Assembly (NCBI GenBank): GCA_933822405.4
Contig: CAKOGP040001961.1
Span: forward strand, 1-12,482
Origin: Cylindrotheca closterium
Lineage: Eukaryota > Bacillariophyta > Bacillariophyceae > Bacillariales > Bacillariaceae
Direction of reading: 5' to 3'
Length of the DNA: 12,482 nucleotides
Shown here piece after piece: positions 1 to 9,200 of this stretch. Each line of letters opens with the position of its first letter. Positions within the stretch are counted from its first letter, which is position 1. Made by a program: the position numbers and the translations under genes. The notes under the pieces were generated by a model. The model was not told where the DNA came from and did not search any database. It worked only from the letters and a program-made list of their open reading frames with translations.

Positions 1-62
1 GTAGCTGGGTCAGAACCAGCTTGTCACATTTTTGAGGACCAGACTGGCTGTTTTAGCCAACA
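1..62 (+). repeat. 3' end of the TRIM 5' LTR
   Basis: This stretch is identical to 379-440 at an offset of 378 bases, and the match stops exactly after CCAACA. The remaining 130 bases of this LTR should lie left of the window. Complete identity over the visible part suggests recent insertion, because the two LTRs are identical when an element integrates. Confidence 0.8.
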
Positions 63-75
63 TGGTGTGATATAC
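63..75 (+). other. Putative primer-binding site of the TRIM
   Basis: The sequence directly after the 5' LTR reads TGGTGTGATATAC. TGG is complementary to the CCA 3' end shared by tRNAs, and the first four bases match the usual initiator-methionine primer site TGGTATCA before diverging. The priming tRNA cannot be named from this. Confidence 0.4.
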
Positions 76-238
76 TGAGTTTCAGTACCTAGCTGCAGTA
101 GATAGACTGCAAAAGATAGGAGGTCTCGAGATAAGAGACAAGGCTGAGGAGTGAGTAAACAAACAATTGATTAAGGGCCGACAACAGACGGACAGACAGA
201 ATGTCCGATCGAATGAATCACATGCACGATCCATCGCT

Positions 239-248
239 CGAAGGAGTG
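239..248 (+). other. Putative polypurine tract of the TRIM
   Basis: CGAAGGAGTG directly precedes the TGTTGGG that opens the 3' LTR, where plus-strand DNA synthesis would be primed. The 13 bases spanning this junction (244-256) recur exactly, on the minus strand, at the purine-tract/LTR junction of copia element A (10955-10967). Confidence 0.5.
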
Positions 249-440
249 TGTTGGGAATTCACGTGCGCGTGTAAGAACTAATGAAGTACTGTTGGGACTA
301 ACAAAGTACTTGTGGAAAATCCAGGTTTATATGGATTAAAAGTGGTCTTCAGACGTGACAAATAGATAGGATATACCGGTAGCTGGGTCAGAACCAGCTT
401 GTCACATTTTTGAGGACCAGACTGGCTGTTTTAGCCAACA
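249..440 (+). repeat. TRIM 3' LTR, complete (192 bases)
   Basis: The LTR is bounded by TGTTGG and CCAACA. It contains an imperfect tandem pair of 20-base units at 277-296 and 297-316 (ACTAAtgaAGTACT versus ACTAAcaaAGTACT) and a TATA-like stretch near 325-334. The five bases that follow, CTTGG (441-445), are the predicted target-site duplication; the matching copy would lie outside the window. Confidence 0.75.
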
Positions 441-704
441 CTTGGTGCAGCCTTTACTTATGTGAGAAAGTTCCATGGTGTTATCAAGACAGCAGTTAGT
501 GCCTCCAACGCAAGCAATCTGAAGAACTCCCAGATTGGAAAAACAGGGGCAAACTTCGTGTCTCTTGCCAATGAGAAGGCGCTTGAAGTCGACGTTTCGT
601 TCCTTTCAGCTTTCCACACAAAATTCTTTGACCTTCACTTTGAGTTCAACCATGCGACTGATCCCCTCATCAATCGGTCCGTCTTCCTTGCACCTCATCA
701 TTTG

Positions 705-751
705 GTGAGATACTACTTGAAGGAAAAGGGCTTGGCGGCAATCAAGTTCAG
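705..751 (+). other. Possible 47-base intron in the unrecognised gene
   Basis: The stretch opens GTGAGA and closes TTCAG. Removing it joins codon TTG (702-704) to CTC (752) in phase 0 and repairs the frame change. Against this, it contains no stop in the upstream frame and is shorter than the 59- to 68-base introns of the remodeller gene, so a frameshift is also possible. Confidence 0.4.
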
Positions 752-1727
752 CTCGAGAGTGGATCGGTCGATGATGTGCCATCCAACCCGGTATTCCATG
801 AATTTTGGGACAACCTTGGAAAGATGGAGAATGCCATGCAGCAGGAACAATGCTTTAAAAAGGCCAATCTGTTCATTGAGAAATACACGGAGAGCCTTTA
901 CAAGCACAGCAAGCTATTCTGCAAGGGTGGACTGCTGTTCTTGGCATGCTTTGGAGAGCAGGAGACAGCTCAAATTGTTGAAAAGTTTCTCATCCACGGA
1001 GAAATTGATGATGCGACAATGCGACAATATGCTGATTAAATCTACGCATCGCCAATTCACCATCTTAATGTTCCAGTGCAAGACTTTGCCAAGTTTGTCA
1101 TGGCAAAAATTGACGACAAAACTCGTGATGCTTGCATCAAATCCAAGAATTTTCTTGATTGGATAGACTTAATAAAAATAATTGCAACGGGCTACAATTT
1201 CCGGAGCGCAACTGGTAATGTAGCAGATAGATTGAGCGCAAAGTTTAGAGCCTACTTTGGCCCTATTGCAACTACAACTGAAGACGTGGAGCGTGTTGTC
1301 AAGAGAGCTCGTCTTTGCCAGACGACTGAAAAGGAAGAAAAGAACGTGACTGTATACGGTTTTGCAGGCGATGGGGTTTCTGACGAATGTACAAGAAACT
1401 ATGTTGATTCGAGTTATCATCAGGAGCAGAAAGAGAAAAGAGACGAAAGGATCCGGAAAGCAGCTCGTACTGGTGGTATCAAAGAATACAAGCCCAATTT
1501 GGAGAGAGGTGCAGGTATGTGCATCAGCCATACCAATCATGCCCTCAGCCTTGCACACGATGTGGAAACACTGAAGGAGATAATTGGTGAGGAAGAGTAT
1601 GAAGATCGTCTGAAGGGAGCTATGGATTCGCTGAAGAACACCGACGTGCAAGGGTCAACGATCCGTTGTGATGCTGTCATGAACATAGTAGAAGGAAACT
1701 TGGGAAAGACGTATACGGGGTCACATT

Positions 1728-1774
1728 GTGAGAATCTTCAAGGAGTGGCTGCACATCTGCAATGCACAACAAAG
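1728..1774 (+). other. Possible second 47-base intron in the unrecognised gene
   Basis: The stretch opens GTGAGA and closes ACAAAG. Removing it restores the reading frame into the final coding segment that ends at 2067. The AAG acceptor is weak, but the remodeller gene uses the same ACAAAG acceptor at 9372. A frameshift is the alternative. Confidence 0.35.
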
Positions 1775-2172
1775 TGGTGCTTAACAAGTGCACCATCAAA
1801 GGCCCATCTGGCGAGGACAACAAAGGGGCGATGTGGGACAAAGATTTGGCGCGAAACCTTGTCAAAGTCGAAGACCAGCAAGAATACGATCGCAAAGGTG
1901 GAAATCCATCATTCACCAAGGTCAAGAAGATGATAGAAACGTTTGAAATTGATCAATGGAAGAACGCCAACCCAAGCAAGGAAACTGATGCAAAGGTTGG
2001 GAAATCAATCAGACTGCTTTCTACTGGTGATCGCAAGCTTGTCGCGAAAGCGGAATATCTTCAATAGTTGTCTACCATAGTATTATTCAACTTTTATCAT
2101 AGTAAAATGTCGATTGCAACCATGAAATAGCCCCAGAGGTCCACTTTCTATACTTTTGGTATCATCTGTATG

Positions 2173-2188
2173 GGGGACATATGTCCCC
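2173..2188. repeat. Perfect 16-base palindrome
   Basis: GGGGACATATGTCCCC is its own reverse complement. It lies about 105 bases past the stop of the unrecognised gene. It could be a dimeric protein-binding site or a cruciform; function unknown. Confidence 0.85.
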
Positions 2189-2361
2189 TTAACGTATTAT
2201 GGGGAACCCCGTTTTAAATCATACTTTAGCCACAGTTTTGGGTGCTGGACTCCATAGACCCTTCGCTCGTTTACGTGCGACCGACAGACGGGGTGGGTTG
2301 ACCGCAAGACGATGGCTAGTCAATCGGGGGTGCTGGAGCTACGTCCCCCATAAGAAACACC

Positions 2362-2390
2362 GGCCTGCACACGCTCACCGTGTGCTGGCC
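2362..2390. repeat. Stem-loop: 12-base arms, 5-base loop
   Basis: Arms GGCCTGCACACG (2362-2373) and CGTGTGCTGGCC (2379-2390) pair at 11 of 12 positions, with one T-T mismatch, around the loop CTCAC. This is the strongest hairpin noticed in the window. No T-run follows that would make it a terminator, and no role is known. Confidence 0.8.
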
Positions 2391-2410
2391 TCAAGACCCG
2401 AGCAGGGATG

Positions 2411-3263
2411 ATCTATGGAAAAATGTTCGGGATAAGAAATTCTAGCTAAATATTTTTCGCTCCTCGAGACAGATAACGTTTCGTTAAGCGAATGTCGTTT
2501 TATTTAGGACAAAAGTGGTGGCGTCGGTCAGTATCATTTCGTGGCAGTGAATTGATGGGTGAGAATCGTCGTCTTGGAGCGAGATCAATTCGAAACGAAA
2601 GCTCATCGATTTTGTTGGAGAAGAAAGGAGAGTGTTTGTTTGCGAAGATGGATGAATCAACATTAACGAAAAATGAAACGAAGATGTTACCTAAAATGGA
2701 GGTTGGTATCATGTTTTTTTTGCGAGACTGCAGATTTTCGCTGTTCGTGGGTTGCGACAAAAAGCAAAACATTTTATTTAATGTGTCGTCTTTACTTATG
2801 ATCGACCGGATCGATTTAAAAAAATATTTAGCTTCATGGATCGAACCTTCAACAAGCAGAGTTGTGGGAGGGAGCTGGCTATGACTGTATTTCCAGTTCC
2901 AGTTCTAGTTCCCAAATTTTGTTTGCAGTATTTTGTAGCCATGCTTCATCCACTATTTTCGAGGAAGGAAATATGCTAAAGTCCCTTGTGACTTTTGCAT
3001 GTTTCCCACAAGGAACGAAGAGCAAAACAAGCTCCACCCCTTTGCTATCCTTGTATAATTCTCCTCGTCCGAAGGGCCACCTATGGTGACAAATATTATG
3101 ATCATGTTAATAGTTCCGCTATAGGAATATCTTGTGTCTCCTGCTTTTTGAAGATTCTTCAAAGTCTAAGACTCCTTTTGTCGTCTGCCCGTCTGTACTC
3201 GTATGACGGCACTATCTAGAGAGTGACGTCCACTTATTTTTCTTGAATCGACGTATTGGATGG
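2411..3263. other. Intergenic region upstream of the remodeller gene
   Basis: This stretch presumably carries the promoter and 5' leader of the gene that follows. An ATG-initiated ORF of 130 codons at 2492-2884 has no recognisable motif and low-complexity AT-rich stretches, so I do not call it a gene. A short imperfect 6-base tandem repeat (TTCCAG, TTCCAG, TTCTAG, TTCCC) lies at 2891-2912, and a TATA-like TATAA at 3054-3058. No RNA gene or mobile-element terminus was seen. Confidence 0.4.
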
Positions 3264-6200
3264 ATGGAAAACAGACCAAAAACGTCGAATCCAATACCCA
3301 ACGAATTTTGGTTACTTCGAAGGGGTCTCATTTTCACGTCCACACACACAAGGTACAGTAGAAGACAGCAAAGCTGCCTTGGGAAAGGAAGACGGGCCAC
3401 TTCGCAGATTACTAAATTTCACATGATGCCATCCTCCTCATGGGACACTTTATCGTACGATGAGCTACTAGAGAAAAAGCGGACATTTCGAAGTCGACTT
3501 GATGCTATTGAAGTTTCAGATCCCATTCAACGTTCAAGCAAACAGGCAACTACATTCAATAGTTTTCCTTTCAACCCGAAGGTAGACACGCACTGGGACT
3601 TTGTGATGAAGGAGATGATGTGGTTGGGTGATGATTTTCAAGGTGAGCGAAAACGGCAGCTCTCTTTAGCGAAAAAGTGTGCTTCATCGGTGAAGCAGTA
3701 TCACAAGACAAAGGAAACACGAAGGCTGAAGGAGCTGCAAAATGCAGCCTCAAAGCAACGAAGAATGGGAGCCAAAATTGGCCGCGATGTCAAAAGCTGG
3801 TGGTCCAAGATCGAAAGAGTCATATCGTATAAACAGAAGCTGAAGGCAGATGAGCAACGAGAAAGGGCAATGAATACGCAGCTGATCCTCCTTGTGCAGC
3901 AAACAGAACGGTACAGTGCGTCGCTGTCCGGCGCATTGGATATGGAAACTTCCAATAGTTATGATAGTCCGAACGATGTCGTGGAGACGAACAAAACCAA
4001 GGCGCAACGGGAACGCTTGACGATCGAGGCTTCGCTGGCCATGGAACGAAAACGGAAATCAAAAGAAAGAGTGCGTGACTACGCTAGAATGAAGTTGGAC
4101 GATCGGGAGTTCTACGGAGAATCTACTGTATCAGATGCTGCCTCAGATGTCTCATACCAACCAGAGAGTGACACGGATGACGAATCAACAATTAAAGCAG
4201 CGATGGATGACGAACTTCTTTCCCGCGTCCGTACTCAAGATTCTGAAGAGCATGCTGTGTACCAAACAGATCTTCTTGAGTTGCGCACACTACACGAAGA
4301 AGCTGCGATGGAAATCAACCAGTTGATGATGCGATTTCGACCAGAAGGGAAATCAGATTTTGCGTCGGAGGAAAAGCGACGCAACAGCTTCAGTGGACAA
4401 GGAAAACATGTAAGGTTCCGACGCCAACAAGAAATAAGAACTGAAGAAACGGACAGAGGAAAATTGACTTGCGGAAAATTGAATGCTTTGGTCCCAGCCT
4501 GTAACGCTGTAAACGATACAGGGCTGGGTATTGAAGGAGAAGTTGATCAGGACTTTTCGGACCAAGATCCGGAAGTCGACGATGAGACTACGATTGCAGA
4601 GGAAGAGAGGCTTGCACAGAAAATGGCGGCGCACCAGGAAATCACCTTGCTTGAGGACGAAAGCAAAATGTCGATCACAGACCTCCTCAAGCTTTATTAT
4701 GGAACAGCTAATGATCCAAGTGTGAAAGCACCAGTGATTGCTGGGGTGGATACGCATAGTGACCTTGAAGCGGCAGAAAATGAGCAAAGAGCATGTGTAC
4801 CGGTAGAAGAAAATTTGCTGGAACAGAAATCTGGTGAATTGTTGACTGAACAACGGAAGATCGATAACTTCCTCCAAACTGGAAGATCAAAAAATGAAGC
4901 AAGCATTTCTGGAGACTACGCAGGCCTAGTTTCCACAACTCACCCAACCCCACGGAGAGGATCGGTCGGTTTTTTAAATGTCACAGAAGTACAAAACGAC
5001 GAGTATCAACCAACAAATGACAGGGAAGTAGACGACGAAAGAACAATTGCTGCAGAAGAAAAGCTTGGCCAAGACCTGAGCTATGAGGACGAATTGTCGT
5101 TACTGAAGCGGGAGAATGAGATGTCCATAGAGGCGCTGAGGGCGATGTACACAAATCATCCTAGTGGAAACGAAGCGAACGATGAAGACGACCAATCGAA
5201 TGTGGTGATACATAGTGCATGCAAATATTCTGCTCCTACCGAGAGCGACCACAATCCTCCATCAGGCACAAGTGTCTTCAACCAGAAGGAGAGTAATAAA
5301 TCCGACATTGTAAGAAAACGAGACAGCACACTTGGGGATGGCGAAAAGGCACTTCATGCGTTGGAGACGTCAGCAACACGTGCTCGAACCACTATGGCAA
5401 GTCGACCATATCTGCTAGCTCGCTGGGTGCAGTTAAGGAAGTATCAGCAGGTTGGTCTGAACTGGTTGGTATCTCTGCAATCAAGAAGCTTAAACGGTAT
5501 CCTTGCTGATGGTAAGAGAGATTGTCAGTTTTTGAGCTCTTTGATAATGTGACTAATTGATTGAAAACAGAAATGGGTCTAGGGAAAACCCTTCAGACAA
5601 TATCCCTGCTTTCGTACTTGGCATCGTACAAAGGTATCTGGGGACCACATTTGGTTGTGGTTCCTACATCAGTGATAATCAATTGGGAGACTGAACTGAA
5701 GAGGTTTTGCCCTGCTTTGAGAGTTCTTTGTTATTACGGCTCAGCAAAAAGGAGGAAAGAGTTGCGGGCTGGGTGGACACAGGTATGTTTTGAAAGTATA
5801 TGGATATTGATCAAACACAGATAATCTGACAAGTTTGGTTTAGACAAATTGGTACCACGTTGTCATCACGTCTTATCAACTTGCTGTCCAAGATGCATTT
5901 GCATTAAAGAGGAAAAAGTGGTATTACTTGATTCTTGACGAGGCACAGAATATTAAGAATTTCCAGAGTCAACGTTGGCAAACTCTAATCAACTTCAACA
6001 CACAAAGACGGCTTCTGTTGACAGGTACCCCTCTCCAGAATAGTCTGATGGAGCTTTGGTCCCTCCTTCATTTTCTCATGCCATACATTTTCCATTCACG
6101 GAAAGAATTTTCATATTGGTTTTCAAATCCAATGAACAGTATCATTGAAGGAAAAACAAATCTCAACGATGGAATCATAAAGAAGTTACATGGTATCATT

Positions 6201-9200
6201 CGCCCTTTTATTCTTCGGCGTCTCAAGAAAGAAGTCGAAACTCAAATGCCTGGAAAATTTGAGCATATTGTTAAATGCCAGCTATCAAGGCGTCAGGTTT
6301 GTTCTTTTTGCTCTGTTCGGCCCCTGTTCAATTTTTACTCAGCTTTTCTCCACATTTTGGACAGATGCAACTTTACGAGGAGTTTTTATCGCGATCTTCC
6401 ACACGTCAGGCTCTTCAGAGAGGGGGGAACTTCATGGGGATGATGAACGTCCTCATGCAGCTACGAAAGGTGTGCAATCATCCGGACCTCTTTGAGCCTC
6501 GTTCAATAATGACTCCATTTGTTGTTCAAGGAGTTCGGGTGCCTGTGCCTGGTTCTATTTGCTTCATTCAGCCTGGTAGCAATACTTCTTTGTCTATCAG
6601 TGAATTCATCTTGAAACCACTTTGGAGCAGGAACAGCAGTTTCCCAACTGTAAAAGCTGGTTTACAAAGTAGTGATCAAGTGGCTTTTCAGCGGCATTCA
6701 GTGAGGGCAAACCTGGACAAGCAATCACTGATCTTGTCCCACAACTGCAGTGAATCGCAAGATGAACTCCAGGCACTAATACATGAGGTCACTGCAATAA
6801 GGAAAAGGAAAGAGTCAACCAAAATGCAATTTCAAGACACAGTCAACTCTCGACGCTGCACGCCTTGTCCATTTCCATATCCACAATCTCTGCAAGATGC
6901 AGTGGATGTTGAAGTTGATATTTTCCATCGTGTTGGTGCTTCAGAACTGAGGAAGAGGGAGATATTATCCACCCCTGCAAGTCTTCTTCGTATTAGGAAG
7001 CTAGAACAGCAAAGAGCAAATCAATTTGATGGTTCATTAGAAAAAATTGTTGTGTGTGTGCCCAGAGTTGGAGCCAGCGCAGCAATCATTGAGACAACCA
7101 GTTCTGTTCCCTATCAATTCTCTAGTCAGTACCAAAAGGATGCTAAAGATTTCTTGGAGGGTCCACTTGGAGCAGCAATGCAACCATATAGCAAGGTTCT
7201 TGCGCGCCTTTCTGCTTTCTTTCCAGACAGAAAGCTTGTCCAGTATGATTCTGGCAAACTCCAGAAGCTCGCGGAATTGCTTCGAGGTTTGCAGCTAGGG
7301 GGGCATCGTGCTTTAATATTTACGCAGATGAGCAAAATGCTTGACATCCTTGAGACATTTTTGAATATTCATGGATATACATACTTAAGACTTGATGGTT
7401 CTACTGGCATTGATCAACGTCAGAGATACATGGACCGGTTCAACAATGATGAAAAAATATTTTGCTTCATCTTGAGCACAAGAAGTGGTGGAATGGGGAT
7501 AAATCTCACTGGAGCAGATTCAGTCATTTTCTATGACAGTGACTGGAACCCTGCAATGGATGCTCAGGCTCAAGATCGTGCACATCGAATTGGACAGACC
7601 CGCGAAGTGCATATCTATAGACTTGTCACTGAACATACTATAGAAGAAAACATCTTGATGAAGGCAAATCAGAAAAAGAGATTAGATATAATGGTTATGG
7701 ACCAAGGCAAATTTGATGCATCACTGCTTTCCAGGGAGAATGGTAGTCAAGTGAAACATGCATACACAAAGGGTGGGCTTCATGACATTATTGGAGTGAA
7801 CAAATCTCACGACTTTCCTGGAGATGATGATATGGAGCTTGCACAGGGCACTGTAAATATCAGTAACGAAGAAATGGAAATGGCTATGGCATCTCTGGAG
7901 GATGATGATGACGTGCAGGCGTTACTAGGTGCACACCGAGAAGCTGCTGAAGTTCTCAAAGAATTTGATGACTCTGCAGAGGTGAAGGAGGAAGAAGACA
8001 ATGAGGAGGAGGCTGATTGTGACATCAAAGACCCATCTATTGTCCAACCAGCAAAACGAAGAAAGTTGGGGCATTTTGCATCTGAGAAAGGTTCAGATGA
8101 GCAAATGTCTTCACACCAGGAGATAGAGAAGGATTTTGCCACATGGCAAAGTACTGTAGGTTTGGATGCAGCAGCTATTGATAGAGCATTGGCACCAGTG
8201 GAGAGGTATGCCCTCAATCTTCGAGAAGAAATTGATCCGTTTTTCTCCCCATTTCATAATAGGGAGGAGTCACTCGAGGTAGTGCAATTGCAGGATGACC
8301 CTGATATTGATCAGATTGAAAGGATGAAATCATACGAAGAAGAGCAAGCCATCAGCAATGGTGACCTTTTGGGGACATGCCCTCAGCCTGAGTCGTTGAT
8401 TAGGCAACGGAATCTCTATCAGAGGGAGCGCATGCGTTTGCTTTCTGAAAAGAAACGTCGTCAGCTTACTGGCGAGAGTTGGTCTACCAAAGTTGATGGC
8501 ATAACAGAAACTTCATTTTGGTACAATTACGACACAGGCGAAGCATTGTGGAACAAACCAAATGTTCTGCTTCAGATTGAGGAATACAATATGGCAATGC
8601 TGAGAGGGTGGTGCTCTCTACCTCTCAAGGCGTTGGTTAATATCATGGATTACTTGGTCCCATTTAAAGATCGTCAGAAATGTGCATCAGTCTGCCTGCA
8701 TTGGAAAGCAGCTGCCAATGACATTCGATTTGTAAGACATGTTTATCCAGTTGAGATGGGTGCTATAAGTTGTGACACAAAGAGACTGCACAATCACTAC
8801 AGAACACTGGACGAAGTTATGATGGTTGCCTTGCCAGGTGATACAATAGGTATGACTGACTATGTCCTCTGCTGCTGCAGAAAAGTCATTTCTCATCTTT
8901 TGTTGTCTTCCACCAGAGCTTTCTGACGGGCACTATTGGGTGACAGAACCTGGTCTTGTGGTTGATAAACCCCTCAAGTTTGTGGGGGATGAAAAGAACC
9001 CATCAAATGTTGTAGTTGAAATAGCAGGATCTCTAGGGTGGAAAGCAAAGGGAGGAAGGATGGAAGGGATCACTTTCCGCAGGTCTGCAATTTCCACACA
9101 TTCCAAGGTGCCTCATCCAATTTTGAATGTGACAGGTATTGGGAGAGTAGACATCAGCAATTGTGTTTTTGACAATGGCATGTATGCAGGTTCAGTAACT

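Larger units (their letters stand above)
1..440 (+). mobile_element. TRIM-type miniature LTR retrotransposon, 5' end outside window
   Basis: Bases 1-62 and 379-440 are identical and both end in CCAACA. The second copy belongs to a 192-base unit (249-440) that starts TGTTGG and ends CCAACA, a perfect 6-base inverted terminus as expected of an LTR. The interior (63-248, 186 bases) has no useful ORF. It starts with TGGTGTGATA, whose TGG could pair with a tRNA 3' CCA, and ends in the purine-rich GAAGGAGTG just before the 3' LTR. LTR, primer site, tiny interior, purine tract and LTR in this order define a terminal-repeat retrotransposon in miniature, which would depend on enzymes from another element. 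Expected full length is about 570 bases, with the 5' LTR starting 130 bases left of base 1. The strand follows from the order of primer site and purine tract. The alternative is a larger element reduced by internal deletion. Confidence 0.75.
441..2067 (+). pseudogene. Unrecognised coding sequence, probably broken; 5' part missing
   Basis: I do not recognise this protein. Coding sequence runs directly from the TRIM edge (Leu-Gly-Ala-Ala-Phe-Thr-Tyr-Val-Arg) with no in-frame ATG before 705, so the start probably lies left of the element. Frame 1 covers 441-704, a second frame covers 752-1727 and a third covers 1775-2067, ending in TAG. Two 47-base stretches with GT and AG borders, 705-751 and 1728-1774, join the three segments in frame into about 510 residues; two frameshifts would explain the change equally well. 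One in-frame TAA at 1037-1039 remains in either case, with the same frame clearly coding on both sides. Visible content is charged and mostly soluble: a helical region with scattered Cys and His, a Lys/Glu/Arg-rich stretch (about 1420-1470), and a Lys-rich hydrophilic C-terminus. There is no signal peptide, membrane segment or known catalytic motif. It could be a member of a dispersed family or a relic of mobile-element cargo. Confidence 0.55.
2068..2410. other. Non-coding spacer with clustered inverted repeats
   Basis: After the stop at 2065-2067 I see no supported gene. The second half is GC-rich relative to its surroundings and holds a perfect 16-base palindrome (2173-2188), a GGGGG/CCCCC pair at 2326-2349, a decamer GGGTGCTGGA occurring twice (2240-2249 and 2328-2337) and a strong stem-loop at 2362-2390. 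The ORF at 2199-2411 shows no protein-like pattern. Candidates are a short structured RNA, a small repeat element or 3' processing signals; no tRNA cloverleaf or RNA polymerase III B-box could be found. Confidence 0.4.

Noticed and set aside
1169..1651. Minus-strand ORF of 160 codons
   Set aside because: It is antisense to a stretch with clear protein-like composition and is rich in Cys, Ser and Phe, as expected of a shadow frame.
441..2067. Transposase or integrase encoded by the left-hand element
   Set aside because: No DDE, YR, HUH or zinc-knuckle pattern could be found in any of the three segments, and the coding sequence lies outside the LTR pair.
2199..2411. tRNA, 5S RNA or polymerase III repeat in the GC-rich spacer
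   Set aside because: No cloverleaf, no convincing A or B box and no terminal T-run on either strand.
2492..2884. ATG-initiated ORF of 130 codons upstream of the remodeller gene
   Set aside because: No motif, AT-rich low-complexity stretches, and an equally long ORF on the opposite strand; it reads like chance in intergenic DNA.
4353..4877. Minus-strand ORF of 174 codons opposite the remodeller N-terminal half
   Set aside because: The plus strand here encodes the acidic modules, and the reverse frame shows no motif.
8850..8880. Shorter version of intron 4 ending at 8880
   Set aside because: It is in frame, but 31 bases is far below the other introns, and the added residues would break the beta-helix rung.
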